This document shows positions 1 to 11,539 of a stretch of DNA of 64,000 bases, piece after piece. The stretch spans positions 9,459,034 to 9,523,033 of the forward strand of contig NC_082618.1 in assembly GCF_030936135.1 (NCBI RefSeq), written 5' to 3'. This stretch comes from Gavia stellata. Taxonomy: Eukaryota > Chordata > Aves > Gaviiformes > Gaviidae. Under the pieces are notes generated by a model. The model saw nothing but the letters and a program-made list of their open reading frames with translations, was not told the DNA's origin and did not search any database. Position numbers and translations under genes: made by a program. How positions within the stretch are numbered: position 1 is the first letter of the stretch; every line of letters starts with the position of its first letter.

Positions 1-352
1 TAGCAGTGCTGTACAAATAACTAATTCTTGCACTTTTCTCCCTCTTTCTTGAGAACAAATTAGTCTGAATAAGGCCAAGAGGCAAGTCAGCAATAGGGTG
101 GATATGAGACTTCACGTGCTTTTTGTTTCTCATACTTTATTCAAAATGCTGCTGAATACCCATCTCTGCTGCTTCTCTTAAATGTAGCACATTTCTCTTG
201 TGTAACCCAATTCTAAGTCACTGTCTTAGTGCAATTACTGCTGTAATTTGAGAAGCTGCAAGATTAATTCTTCATGTTCCTTTTGCAGGAACATCTCAAA
301 TAATATTTTAATCTGTGCTCTGGTAATCTTTTTTTTCCCTCTTCCTCAACAG

Positions 353-412
353 GCTGAAAGAACCACAGAAGATGACAAGAAGCCAGAAATTTATTATCTG
401 GCTAGCTGACAC
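353..412 (+). CDS. GDPD1: GDPD1 third-from-last coding exon
   Basis: The exon follows a T/C-rich tract ending in CAACAG and is followed by GTAAGA. It opens with the last base of a split codon, then encodes LKEPQKMTRSQKFIIWLAD, and ends with two bases of a threonine codon completed by the next exon. Confidence 0.93.
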
Positions 413-2030
413 GTAAGATTTTAATCTTGTTACATTTTTATTTGTATTTTGCCTATATATTAGCAGTTGGCTCAAGCAACTAAGACTAGCTATTGCTGTA
501 GCTACTTGTTATGTTGCAAATTTTTTTCAGTTTCTTCTAGTTTTATTGTCAGTGCAGCATAAATCATATTAAAATCTTAGGAAGGTGTTCCTGTGCGCTT
601 TTATTTTTCATACGCTGAAACATACTGAGGTGCAGTGGCAGTGGGCATTATTACAGTTTAGTCTATTTCGTTTCTGTCGTTAAGTGTGTTCAGTTAATTA
701 GCACGCAAGTAGATCCAGAATGTGGCTTTCACGTTTCATGGGATTGTGACGGTTCCATAACGTTGTCAGAGGAGATAGTTTGGCTTACATGAAACACTGC
801 ATTTTAAGAATGTCTGTGCTTCAGAGGAAACTTAGTCATATGCTTTCAGAGGTTGAACATGGTTGCAATAAGTGTCTTCTGGCTGTTGCTTCTGTGCCTG
901 ACATCTGTTAGTTTGATTCCTTGAGTGGCCAGTAGAGTTTCCATGTCTTGGTGTGACGGATAAAATCTCTTCTGAAAGCAAAGGGATTGATTCATCGGAT
1001 ATGGTACAGGGTACCTGTAATGATGAAGGAGTCTGCTGGATGTGATCTTCAGAAGAGTTGATACAAATATCCATAGCTAATGCAAATTTCTGGTTATCTG
1101 TATTAACCAGTCTTGAGTTGCTTGAACTAAAAGTTTTCTATAATTAGGTTTCTAATCACTTTCCTGTGGAAAACATTAAATCTAAGTGCTGTATGGAAAA
1201 CTTATTACAGAACATCAACGGACATTGAAAATTTCATATATACTTCAAGTTCTTAAATAATATCTTTCTCCTTTCTGCAGATTGCTAATGCGGAAGGCAC
1301 TTTTTGACCACCTCACTGCTCGGGGCATTCAGGTACAGTGTGGCAAAGCTAAAGGAAATGTGCTTTTAACCTAGTGAGAATTTGAACCAGCCAGATACGG
1401 CCTTAAGATGGGTTCATGTTCTCCCCAACACGTTCTGTTGTGTTGCTAGGATTATAAGTTGCTTTTTCATTCCTCAGCAATAGCTTATGCTGTTACACTT
1501 GCAGTTCTGTAGTTGCAAAGGAAGAATTGTATGCTTGGAAAAAACCTCTATAATTTAAATCCCTTTAAGATTATTTTTTCCCCCACTTCAAATGGGGAAA
1601 AAAATCTGCTAAACTGCTTACCTCTTTTGGGCTTTTCACAAAATAGTATTTTGACTTTTGGAAATACCTGAAGTCTCAGGTAACGAAATCGAGTTGGAGT
1701 CACCACTAGAAAACGTCCCCTTTTGGAGGGCGAGGGGGAAGAAGTTGGGTATGTATGTTTGCGTGTCTCTGGCATCACAGTGTGATCATTTATCATTTGA
1801 AATATATGCAGCAGCATGTCTCTCACATGAAACAATTTAGGTCAAAGGTAACTTTTTTTAATTTGAGTATTTCCTGTAATAATTTGTCTCTCTATCCCAT
1901 CTCATAGGTGTATATTTGGGTACTGAATGAAGAACAAGAATACAAGAGGGCATTTGATCTGGGAGCAACTGGAGTGATGACAGACTATCCAACAAAACTT
2001 AAGGAGTTTTTACACAATTATCCAGTGTAA
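353..2030 (+). CDS. GDPD1: GDPD1 (GDE4), C-terminal part: join 353-412, 1281-1332, 1908-2030
   Basis: The three exons splice in frame into the last 77 residues of glycerophosphodiester phosphodiesterase domain-containing protein 1. I recognise the family from MRKALFDHLTARGIQ and the following VYIWVLNEEQEY and GATGVMTDYPTKL segments, which form the end of the GDPD TIM barrel. The human protein is about 314 residues, so roughly three quarters of it, including the catalytic N-terminal half, lies left of the window. GDE4-type enzymes are known to hydrolyse lysophospholipids in a lysophospholipase D reaction that yields lysophosphatidic acid and related products, and are membrane-associated. All introns have GT/AG borders and the reading frame is intact, so nothing suggests a pseudogene. 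The next gene on the same strand is YPEL2, as in human 17q22, which supports orthology. Confidence 0.95.
413..1280 (+). other. GDPD1: GDPD1 intron (868 bp)
   Basis: The intron runs from GTAAGA to a CTTTCTGCAG acceptor. It is AT-rich and has no recognisable repeat. An antisense open frame near 832-1110 is discussed under findings and is probably chance. Positions 1-352, left of the first visible exon, are also GDPD1 intron, ending in a T-rich acceptor tract. Confidence 0.9.
1281..1332 (+). CDS. GDPD1: GDPD1 penultimate coding exon
   Basis: The exon lies between CTTTCTGCAG and GTACAG. It completes the split threonine codon and encodes LLMRKALFDHLTARGIQ, closely matching the known vertebrate GDPD1 C-terminal region. 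Confidence 0.95.
1333..1907 (+). other. GDPD1: GDPD1 last intron (575 bp)
   Basis: The intron is bounded by GTACAG and CTCATAG. I see no gene or repeat in it. Open frames of 60 to 95 codons on both strands near 1548-1840 have no recognisable content and I treat them as chance. Confidence 0.9.
1908..2030 (+). CDS. GDPD1: GDPD1 last coding exon with stop
   Basis: The exon encodes 40 residues, beginning VYIWVLNEEQEYKRAFDLG and ending FLHNYPV, then TAA. The W and N of the IWVLN strand and the TDYP turn are typical of the last two strands of GDPD barrels. The final residues differ from the human ending as I recall it, which is common at this terminus. Confidence 0.96.
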   Translation: MYIWVLNEEQEYKRAFDLGATGVMTDYPTKLKEFLHNYPV

Positions 2031-2202
2031 AGAAAGAAAACGAAGGAAGTTCTTGCAGAATAGATTGTGAGCCAAGGATTTTCTTCATTTAAAAAAAAGG
2101 AAAAAAAAATCTGAGCAGCATACATAGATCATTTTGTTTGAAAGATGTAATTGGATGATCTATTACCTTGTTGTCAAGTTACTACCTAATGTAAAGGTTG
2201 TC

Positions 2203-2211
2203 TTATTTATT
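2203..2211 (+). promoter_or_regulatory. GDPD1: AU-rich element nonamer in GDPD1 3' UTR
   Basis: The sequence TTATTTATT lies 173 bases after the stop codon. This nonamer is a classical mRNA destabilising element in vertebrate 3' UTRs; its action here is inferred. Confidence 0.4.
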
Positions 2212-2239
2212 TTAAAAGTTTAATTACATAGTTTACACT

Positions 2240-2247
2240 TGTAAATA
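2240..2247 (+). promoter_or_regulatory. GDPD1: Pumilio-type site TGTAAATA in GDPD1 3' UTR
   Basis: An exact match to the Pumilio response element core, close to the AU-rich nonamer, suggests post-transcriptional control. This rests on motif matching only. Confidence 0.35.
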
Positions 2248-5200
2248 GCTCATTTAGCAACAGTGCACTTCACGCATAGCGATGACTAGAAAGAAAATTG
2301 CTGGATAGGATACCTGTAGATAATAAGTGCTATTTTACCTGTCACAAGTGTTCCTAAGCAGATGTCAAGACGTGTCAGTTATTCCAGTTATATTCTAGTG
2401 GGCAGAAACGGAAGAATTTCTGAACGTGTACCCTATGTGTGTGCATTTTTCATGGTGCTTTTAGTTGCAGATAACTTGTAGGGCAAAAAGGAAAAACAAC
2501 GCACAGAAGAAATAGAAAGCAGAATCTGTGGCTAGCCAGATAGTTTAGCCTGTGAAGTGTAGTCAGTAAAGGCCATCACCTTTTTACCAAAGTTAACTCA
2601 CTTGGTCAGTGTAGATTTACTCAATTATTCTTACTGATAAGAATGTTGAGCTTAAGTTGCAACTGTATGTAGACCCCTTTGTGACGTGATGGTAACACTG
2701 TGACTTACTAGTCAAGGTCTAAATAGAGCATTTAAGCCAGGTTCTGGGTTTGGCACTGAGTTCCACTGCAAGGGTCTAGGTTTGCCCCTGGTTCTGACCT
2801 GCCTGTCAGGCTACCATGGCATGGCAGTAGCTAGTTTTCCAGAAAGGAAGATTGCACTTACTGTAGATTATACTTTGAAATAGTCTTTTCACAAAGGAAG
2901 CCAATGTTTCAGAAGTCTTTTGCACATTTGTAGTTCTAACATCCGTTGGCTTGGTGAATGGGAAGTTGTTTTTAGGGTGAGGGACCAAAGGAGACTAAGT
3001 TCCGTCAGGAGTTTCAGGAACAAATTAAAATGTTCTTATTAAATGAATTCACCAAAAGCAGATTTATATGCATACGTATAAAAGGAGCAAGTGTCAATCA
3101 AGGATGCGTGTAAATTTTAGTCTTTTCTCTCCACAAAAGTACATTCAATATTCATTAAGTTTATGTGCATGGACGTGGAAGTAACATTACTGGCAAAAGC
3201 CAGGAAACCCCAGGTGTGATGGAATGGGGTTAGACAAAGTATTTCTGGAAGCTTACACGCTGTTCTGTCGTTGTGAGCAGGTGTTAAACGTCTGTCAGAT
3301 TTGAGCCTGCAATGCCTGCGTGCTTTGGTGTTGTCATGTTAGTGGTAGGGGTTTTCAGAAGGAATTTGATTACTGTGGCTTAATTATACACAATGACATG
3401 TATAAAGCTCAGTCATCTAATCATCAGATACTGCTGGAACAAAACTATTGTTTAGTGATAGTATCTACTTCTTTAAGGAATTCCATGTGAAAATCATGGC
3501 TCTTAAATACAGTAGTCAGATACAAAAGTATATTTACTGCAAGGTATACTCACTGTTATAAAAACTTTTAAAGTAAGTAATTTTTTCCCTGGCTAGCTGA
3601 GATTTGGAAGGGCTCTTGTTTTACTCCACTGGCTGCTGCACCGTACTTGTAATTGTGGAGCATCTTTGACAGCCTACTGACAGACATAATGAAATAGCAG
3701 TGTTAGAACGTCAAGTCCATCTGGATGGATAATATTCATTTGTGCATTACAGTTTCTTTCTGAGGAATATTTCCCAATGGATGAAGTGGAAGGAACTACT
3801 GCATTTATGATTTAAGTGAACATGTGATGATAGTGGCAAATGGTGTCCTTCTAAATATCTGCCTGGTTAAGATGGCTGTAGATTCAGTTAACTCTTAATT
3901 TAATCAGGTTTGTTGCTCGCTGAAGAAGAGAGGAAAATAGAACTTCCTAACTGTTCATAGGAAAAAGGATTAAATGATTGATTACGTGCTAAGCTTCTAG
4001 TTTCCCTTTCAGACCAGTTACGTCTGGTCAGATAACTGCTAATAATCAGTCTAGTCATAGTTCTGCCTGCTTTCTAATAGTCACAGAATAGATCTTGAAT
4101 AGGCTCCATTTGCAGCTCAGTAGGTAAATGAAAAACTTCCACCCTTTCTGTCTTAACTTGGTTTACTACCCAGCGTGTAGCTCCAGATAGGTTAAAATGT
4201 TTTTGTTTTTTTTTATCTAGGAAAAGCTAAGTTTTAAAATACCAGTCTTGATTTCTGGACTTGATCTCTCAAGGGACAGGTGATGACTTAATTTCTCTTT
4301 CAAGTTTCCCTCATCACTGCATAAATAAGCTATTTTGCTGTATTCTATATTGAATGACAAAACACAGCTGTTGAAATAACAAACTTAATTTTTAATTTCA
4401 TTTTAATCTTTTTCCTCTTTAGCGGTGGGGTTGGGAACTTCTGCCTTCAAAGATGCTCAACACATGTTTTCAACCACTAGTCTTCCTGCATCTGATGTAG
4501 CTTTTGACTGTGCTGTTTATACATGACCTCTCTTTGAGAAGTCTGCTACTTAATATCTGAAATTTGAATGAGTCAACTTACGTGGGAGGGAAGGGGTTCA
4601 GTGCCAGAGAAGCTGCTGAATTTATTCAGTTACCCAGTTGGGCTTTAGTACAAGAGCTAAAGTTTGATCTCTTGAGACAGATAATGTTGCGTGGATGAGG
4701 CCATGAATCCGAGCACCAATGCACAGGGCTTAGGCCATGATCACTGTTTGTAACAAAATAATACGGAACTGAGGTAACTGTAGAATGTTTGTTCTATCAA
4801 ATCATTGTTTTGAATATTCCAGAACTTGCTGTGTGATTTTTAAACCACTTGTACAGAAAAGCATTTGTTGAGAACTTGCACAGCTGTCCAGGAGGATGTT
4901 CATTTAATCTCTCTCTCCGAGGAGAGATTCTTTTCAGGTACTTTTAACTCTCAATACTGTTTAACACTTACTGTGTTCTCAATACTGTTGCAAAATATTT
5001 TATGTATGAAGGATGATGCATGTGTTCCATGCACTTTTAATTTGCAGAAAGTCTTGTGGACCTCTCTAGCCCCAAATCTGTGAAGTGATTTTCCTTTTCT
5101 TGTAAAGAAGGATGGATGCTTTTGAAATGTGACACATTAAAACATCTTTGCTCATAAAATATCTAAAACTAAATACTTATTAATTGTGCCTTCTTTGCCT

Positions 5201-5497
5201 AAAAGTGTAATTTCTGAGATTATATTTATAGTGTAGTAAACACTGAGCCTTTGATGGTGGTCTTTTTATGTGGGTAGGGTTGCTGAAAAGAAGGGCGTTA
5301 TCTTACAGACTCTGAACGTCTAAGAATTTGGCAATAGCATTGGTTTTCTCATATAGTAATTGTAGCATCTGCAACTATGTGCAGCTAAATGAAGCCTGCA
5401 GAGGCTTTAAGCCTGCCTTCTCCGTGTGCAAATGAACTTCAAAGTAGAACTTTCGAAGTCAATTCCAATGTGATTTTTCTATAATTTATTTTAAGAC

Positions 5498-5540
5498 AGT
5501 AGATAAACATGATCAACAGTAGTAGATAAACGTGATCAGC
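5498..5540. repeat. Imperfect 23-bp tandem duplication
   Basis: The block AGTAGATAAACATGATCAAC at 5498 recurs at 5521 with two changes. It is a local two-copy duplication with no coding meaning that I can see. Confidence 0.7.
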
Positions 5541-6242
5541 AGTGGTCTTCACATGCAATGCTAGAAAACAGTGTAGAGAATTCTGCTGGTTCAGCAATGA
5601 GGTGTGTGTTCTTGCTTTGTTGCTTCCAAACAAAGGTCTAGCTGCAGAGCAGGCATCTCATGCTTCAAAGCAAGCAGCCTGTCCGTACACCTGAAAATTC
5701 AAATAATCAAAATTTAGGATTGGAGAAGAATGGGAAGGTGTACAAATTAGGTACTAAACTCTTTAAATTTTACTATATGTTATTCAGCTTGAAGTAGACG
5801 GGTCTTGTGTAATAATGGTAGGGGGAGAAACAAGGCTGAGGATCCCAAGTGTCTTAACTATAACAGCATGCCAGGAGCGCCAATTCTGTGTGTATGTTTT
5901 TGGCATCAGCATCTTTCAATGTAAAGAACTGGCAAATTCTGCCCACTTGTCTAGGACTGTAGCACCTTTAACTTAAAATGGAGTCTGTAGTTCTGTATGG
6001 ATGAAAACAGCAAAGTGAAATGAACCAATAAATGCTTCTTTTTTTAGTAATATTTTGAGAAGTATTACATATGCTAGTGTTTTGGTTAGCCATGCTCAAA
6101 AAAAATTCTGTAAGTGTGAGAGCATTGGCCTTTGCTTTGCACTTCAGTGTAAAAATGGCTGTCTGCATCAGAGCTGCTTTCTAATTATTTATTTTTAGAA
6201 ATCATGATCCTAATTATTCCTAAGCACAGTAATGCATACCTA

Positions 6243-6248
6243 AATAAA
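6243..6248 (+). terminator. GDPD1: Candidate GDPD1 poly(A) signal AATAAA
   Basis: AATAAA is followed within 30 bases by a T-run and a GGTTGGGGG / GGTTGT tract, resembling the GU-rich downstream element of vertebrate cleavage sites. Confidence 0.45.
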
Positions 6249-7065
6249 CATCAGCTTTTTTTGGTTGGGGGACAGGTTGTCGTCTTTTAAGTATACTGGT
6301 TGGTGTTTATCCAGTTTAATGATCGGTGGCCCAATTCTGGCAGTGTTGTAAGTTTGTATGTGCACATTTGTAATATTACAGGTCAGGTTTTGAAAACACT
6401 GAGAAAATCATCTTGCGTGGCCTCGTTCTAGACATCTGCTCTGACCTATAATCAGGCTCATCAGTTTAATTACGGAATGTAGCAGTTCACAGATGTGGAG
6501 GATATCGTATCCTGTCTATGTATGTATATCATACCTGAATTGAAGGGGGGAAATTAAAATGTTTGGTTACCTGTGTGTGTAAGATATGGTAGCAGAGGAG
6601 CTGGCCTGAGATGGAAATGAGAGCCTTCATTGTAAAAGGGCTTGATATGCTCTTTTCACTTGGTTAATAATCAAAGTTTTCTGTTTGGTCTCTGTTGAAA
6701 TGGTAAACATCTGATAATTTAGACTTAATTTAAAAAATTACCTTACTGTGGCCCTTAAATTATCCTGAAATACTTTCTGTGATGTCTTAAGGACACTTTT
6801 GTTCTAATTAACTACCTCCCAGATACAGTGAGTCTTCTACCTGCTTGCTGTTGTAGAAGACTTATGCACAAGATTGTGGATGATCAATGAAAGATCAATA
6901 GATTATGGATTATAAAAGTCCTTTGACAGTTGACAGGTATCTGCTTCTGAATTGGGGACAGCAAGTTAGCTGTGTTTTGAGTATGTTCGTATTAACAGGT
7001 ATTCTACTTGTAGCAAGTTTCTGTACAGTGTTGTGTTGTCCTGTGTTGGGTGATAGTTTGCTATA

Positions 7066-7071
7066 AATAAA
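7066..7071 (+). terminator. GDPD1: Alternative + strand poly(A) signal AATAAA
   Basis: AATAAA is followed by a T-rich tract (CTTTCTTTTTCTCGTG). It could give a longer GDPD1 transcript of about 5 kb of 3' UTR, or may be unused. Confidence 0.35.
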
Positions 7072-8314
7072 GCACTTTCTTTTTCTCGTGATAAGCAGGT
7101 TAACGTTTCCTCTAGTCCTAGAGGTAAATTTCCAGCTTTCCTACAGGATTTCCATTAAATTACATTAAATACTAGGTTTTAAGGTCAAGTGTAATTTTAA
7201 AGCCTCGAGGCTTCATATTAGGTAAGAGTGGTGAAGTGGGTTTTTTGTATGTAACACTATTTAGTAACTATTTAGGATTTTGGCAAGCTGATGAGAGGAT
7301 TTCCCAGACTGCTCTGGGCAGTATTTTATTTCTTACTACACATTCTAAATGGATAGTAAACCAGAATAGGGAATTGGGAAACATTAATGAATATTCACGT
7401 GGTTTTTAACATGGAAAGTATTTGTCTGTGATCACTTCAGGTTGTGTAACCTATCATAAATCTGCAGTACTAAGACCTGGTACTCGAACAGAATATTCAG
7501 AAGAGCTTAACACAGTTTATCCAAAGCAAGAAGGCTTGAGGTGCAGCTATTTTCATGCATTTTCCAGATACGCTTCTCTACGCTGATGAGCGAGATCATT
7601 GCTCTTGGTAGAAATCTCAGAGATCCTGGTTTCTCCCTGGAATTTCCTGCCTGCGTGGAGAATCGATTGTTTTCCCAGCTGTGTGGAAATGCCCCGCTTA
7701 AAGCATGTCGAAAACAAAAGCCCCAAAACCTTAACAAAAGCCCCAAAACTTCAACAAAAGCCGCGCGTCAGCCGGGCCGGTTCCTGCCCGTCCTCCTGCC
7801 GCGGGAGGCCGCCACAGCCCGGCTCATTTCTGCTGTTTCTGGGCAGGGCTCTGTCCCTCCACACACAGCTCTTCCCAGTACTGAGAGCCGATGGGGAAAC
7901 TGCACTGCAGAGCTGGATTAAAAGTAGATGCTCCTTCAGTTACAGATTCTGAGTTTTGCCACGGTTCTGGGGCTAGTTAAGCTGGATGGTGGGTTTACGG
8001 ATGGTCTAGTTCCTCGTAAGATGCGGAATATTGCGATGGGAAGTAAGGCGAGTGATCAGCACGCTGTGAGGAGTGAGGGTTTTACAGCTTCACCGTCAGG
8101 TATCTTGGTGATTTGGGGGAACAAGATGAAGCGCTGGGGAACACTTGCTGTTTTGTTGTTGGACCAAAACCAGTGATGCTGCAAATGGGGGGGAAAAAAA
8201 AAAAAACCTCTGCTGTTAATAGATGAAAGTGCCTTTCTTTGATCTGCAGTACTTGAAGATGTTGTTTCCTGATGTCTCTGGAAAAGTTTGAAGTATCCCC
8301 GCTTCACAAATAAA

Positions 8315-10880
8315 GAAGAAAGCTAGTATTAGGTGAGGTATCTTGATTACAAGGCCAGTAACACCAGCTACAAATAAAATTTGGCAGTGCTAAGAAACTG
8401 GGATTTTTAGCAGATTTTTAAGTACCACTTAATTCTAATGCAGCACTAAAAATGTTGAGGCAGTATCTCAATGAGTGATTCGATACTTTCTCCCCTCTCA
8501 ATATTGCTGTGGTAGTGGAGGAGCAAAGGTTAGCCCCAGTCAGTGATGCTTTATCCATTAGGCTTTTCTAGTCTAAATGATAACAAAAGTTGAAACTGAT
8601 GTCAGACACTGGGCAGGGAAGCACTAGCTGTGCTGTTCAGGCTCCAAAAAATGGATGTTTGCAAATAGAGAAATTAAAAATTCTGCTTAGCTGTTCAGTT
8701 GAAAGCTAAGCTGTCAATTAGGTTAGATCCAAAATTCAGATTTCTTTTAAAATTAATAAATTTCCCAAAAATTTAGCCCAGTAAATGTTTTCATGATACT
8801 GATTAAGCTGTGTGTGCAAAGTTTGCAACCAAACTCTGTAATGCAGAATCGAACATGAAAATGTGACTTGAAGCCTCAACGAGAAAGTAACGAGGACCCA
8901 ACCAGCATTTTATTTTTCTAAAGTGAATGAAATGCTGCTAACGAAGCAGTTACCCCTAAAAAGCTTCCTGTTTTCATAAGTCATAGTTTACAGAAAAAAT
9001 TTTGGCTTTTTTAGGGTCTTATTTTTCTACAACTTCAAAGCTGTGTGAACCCCCAGATTTCCATGGTGATGCTGAATTTACATCAATGTAATTCCAATTA
9101 ACCACCATCCTAAAGCAAGCTTATTACAACAGAGAGCTTTCTCTAGATGTAAAAAATCTTGACGTTCTCCTTGTAAATAATGTATTTTTATTAGCAAACT
9201 GAAAATTCTGCTGCACAACTCACTTTTGGGTGGAAAAAAAAAATTCACTGTTATGCAGCAGCTTCTTGATGATGTGTAAATTTATTTTGCTGATGGTTTC
9301 AACTCTGGCTACTTGTGGTTACTTTCCAGAAGTCTCGGTGATTTAAAGTTCAAGCAAATTTTTTCACCACTTCCTGCCCATAACCTTGCTTAGATCTGTT
9401 AAATATGGCTTCATTTAGTGCTGTGAGATGGTCTAAAACCTGATGTCCTAGCTCTTGCTGCGGGGCTTGAAGAGGAAGGCGGTTATCTAAGAAAAGAAGC
9501 AGCTTAAAGTAAGCCTGCAAAGTAGGCTCCTGTTGCTCTTGCAGCTGTCTAAAGATAACATGGCAATTTCCTTCTTCATTTGAGTGTATTTCGTAGCTAG
9601 GAGCTACCATGGTGCTTGAACCTTTGTTAGCAGCATAGTTAAATTGTACTTGGTAGTACCACTAGCTTACTGGGGAAAAAAATACCATTTTGTATTTTAA
9701 AATCTGGTCTATAGAAGCCCTTAGCTGGCTGATGTGTGTTTTAGTAATGTGATTGGAGGGGTGTATTTTGCTTGTGTGGAAGAAAACTGTTATTTACTTT
9801 GTATCACAAGGTATAAGGTTATTTTTCTACCCATGTGTAATAATAATAATAAAAAAATCACAACTAATAGAAGTATAGTAGTGCCTGTTATTTAGTGTGT
9901 ATTAGAGTCCATATTTAACATATGGAACAGAACATTGCCCTTGCAGTTACCAATAGTTACTAGAGAATTGCTTAAAATATTCTTAAGAATTTGCTAAAGT
10001 GGTAGAATGTTAGAACAAGAAGAAACTCATAAAGCAAATACATTTCTGCTAATAAGATAACTTTTATCCCTTGATGTAAGAACAGATAGAAAACACTATT
10101 AAAGCCACTTTCTACAGTGATGAATTGCTGGTACCAGCACTTAGGGGTGCGCCCGGCACGTGCCGTCGTGAGCGGGAACTGAAAATTGTGCAGTGAGGAG
10201 CCTTGGAATTAGCGTGTTGGGAGCCGTGCGCTGCTTGTCTCTTAATTAGAATGCTTTGAGGTGATTGCATTTCATTTTGCCCTTGCACTTTCTGCTGGCT
10301 TAGCTCTGTGTGTGTGCACTGCTGTGTGCACGTATCTGTATGTGTGCATGTATGTACCTGGTCTGTGCTGAGCGTGCCTGAAGGTATTTGGGCCTAAGAC
10401 TGCCAAGGTGACCACTGAAAAAAACCATGGTAAGCAGCGGGATGGAGCTAATAGAGATTTTCAGGAGAAACAGATTATATTTTCATTTACAATTAGTCCT
10501 CATGCTAACTGCCATCCTATAGCGCATTTAAGAAGTCGGGTTAGTGCTGGTGAAGTCCAGGAGCCAGCCCAGGGCTGTCGGTGGAGGCCTTCAGCCTCGG
10601 GGAGCCTCCAGACGACCTCCAGAGCAGGCAGCCGTCGTTACCTTCTGCTTACTTCAAGCGGGCTCATTGCCTTGGCATTTAAAGACAGAAACGAAGTGCA
10701 GTTGCCGCCCTTCCCCACAGCCCGCCTTCGCCCAGGGTTTCCCAGCGCCTCCCGAAGCTGGGTGCTCCCACCGACTGTCGCATCTTAAAGACCTTAAAAT
10801 TAACTGCTTTGTGAAAAACTGAGGCGTTTGAGGGTTTATGGGTCTGAGTAACCAACAAATGGTCACTTACTACAATTTTT
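8315..10880. other. Intergenic stretch between GDPD1 and YPEL2
   Basis: AT-rich up to about 10.1 kb, then rising in GC toward the YPEL2 CpG island. Apart from the minus-strand candidate exon at 9281-9669, I see no repeat family, RNA gene or conserved coding block. Positions 10290-10360 are TGTG-rich but not a clean microsatellite. Confidence 0.6.
9281..9669 (-). other. Candidate terminal exon of an unrecognised minus-strand transcript
   Basis: The minus strand has a T7C4AG acceptor-like tract ending at 9670, an open frame that runs from 9661 to a stop at 9350, and an AATAAA signal at 9286-9281 shortly after the stop. The first ATG (9610) sits in a strong Kozak context, CACCATGG. From that ATG the frame gives 86 residues with many Q, L and E, including CHVIFRQLQEQQEP and GHQVLDHLTALNEAIFN. 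I do not recognise the family. No A-tail follows the poly(A) signal, so a processed retrocopy is not obvious. An open frame of this length can occur by chance, so this remains a candidate. Confidence 0.25.
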
Positions 10881-11128
10881 GCCCCTCAGCTTTTGGGCTG
10901 CGCTTTCCTCAGGGGCGCGGGCCGGAGCCCCGGCGCGCTGCGGCAGGGCTGGTGCAGTGCCACTCGCCCGGCTCCGCGCATCCTCCGCGCAGGAGGACGC
11001 CGCTTTTGCACGCGTGTGCGGAGGATCCACCGGCGGCGGCTGCTGCTGCGCGGGACCGTCACTGGGGCCTGCTCCGTGGGGGAGCGCCGGTACCACAGCG
11101 GCCCCGGGGGCAGGCGCGGCCGTCCCCG

Positions 11129-11149
11129 CCCCCCCCCCCCCCCCCCCCC
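11129..11149. repeat. C21 homopolymer
   Basis: An uninterrupted run of 21 C lies upstream of the YPEL2 promoter core. On the complementary strand this is a G run able to form quadruplex structures; its length is prone to polymorphism and sequencing error. Confidence 0.9.
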
Positions 11150-11245
11150 GCCCCGCGGGAGCGGCGCCTGCGCCTTTAAGGGGAAACGCATCTGTTTGTT
11201 ATTCCCCCCCGCGCGCTCCACGCCGGCAGCGCCAGCGCCGCTCCC

Positions 11246-11250
11246 ATTGG
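11246..11250 (-). promoter_or_regulatory. YPEL2: Inverted CCAAT box (distal)
   Basis: CCCATTGGCTG is a strong match to an inverted NF-Y site in the CpG island, about 260 bases upstream of the TATA motif. Confidence 0.45.
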
Positions 11251-11317
11251 CTGCCGCCGCCCCAGCTGCTGTCTGCGCGAGGCAGGCGGCGGGGGGGGTG
11301 TGGGGTGTGCGTGCGTC

Positions 11318-11342
11318 TGTGTGTGTGTGTGTGTGCGCGCGC
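11318..11342. repeat. (TG)n passing into (CG)n
   Basis: Alternating purine-pyrimidine sequence of TG repeats runs directly into a GCGCGCG block. This composition is favourable for Z-DNA and lies about 170 bases upstream of the TATA motif. Confidence 0.8.
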
Positions 11343-11459
11343 CCTCCTGGAGGGGCGGGAGCGCCCCCGCCGGCCTCGCGTTCTGACTGGTGGCGAAAAA
11401 ATGGGCTGCGGCTGGCCTTAGCCAACCGCCGGGGTGTTGCTATGTGCCAGCGGGCGGCG

Positions 11460-11464
11460 ATTGG
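11460..11464 (-). promoter_or_regulatory. YPEL2: Inverted CCAAT box (proximal)
   Basis: GCGATTGGCGCG carries an ATTGG core 45 bases upstream of the TATA motif, within the usual range for NF-Y sites. Confidence 0.5.
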
Positions 11465-11508
11465 CGCGCGGCGGTGCCGCTCAGAGCCAGCAGGCTCTCG
11501 GGGGCGGC

Positions 11509-11514
11509 TATAAG
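11509..11514 (+). promoter_or_regulatory. YPEL2: TATA-like box of YPEL2 promoter
   Basis: GGCTATAAGGGGCGGG places TATAAG next to a GC box. With usual spacing, transcription would begin near 11540. A TATA motif inside a strong CpG island is less usual than a TATA-less start, so use of this motif is inferred. Confidence 0.5.
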
Positions 11515-11539
11515 GGGCGGGAGCCGGCGGGAGGGGGAG

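Larger units (their letters stand above)
2031..6270 (+). other. GDPD1: GDPD1 3' UTR, end uncertain
   Basis: The AT-rich sequence directly after the stop contains an AU-rich nonamer TTATTTATT at 2203-2211 and a Pumilio-type TGTAAATA at 2240-2247, both common in regulated 3' UTRs. Candidate poly(A) hexamers are ATTAAA at 5136-5141 and AATAAA at 6243-6248, 7066-7071 and 8309-8314. The 6243 signal is followed by a T/G-rich tract that looks like a good downstream element, so I end the feature shortly after it. A true end near 5.2, 7.1 or 8.3 kb is possible. No long coding frame is supported in this stretch. Confidence 0.5.
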
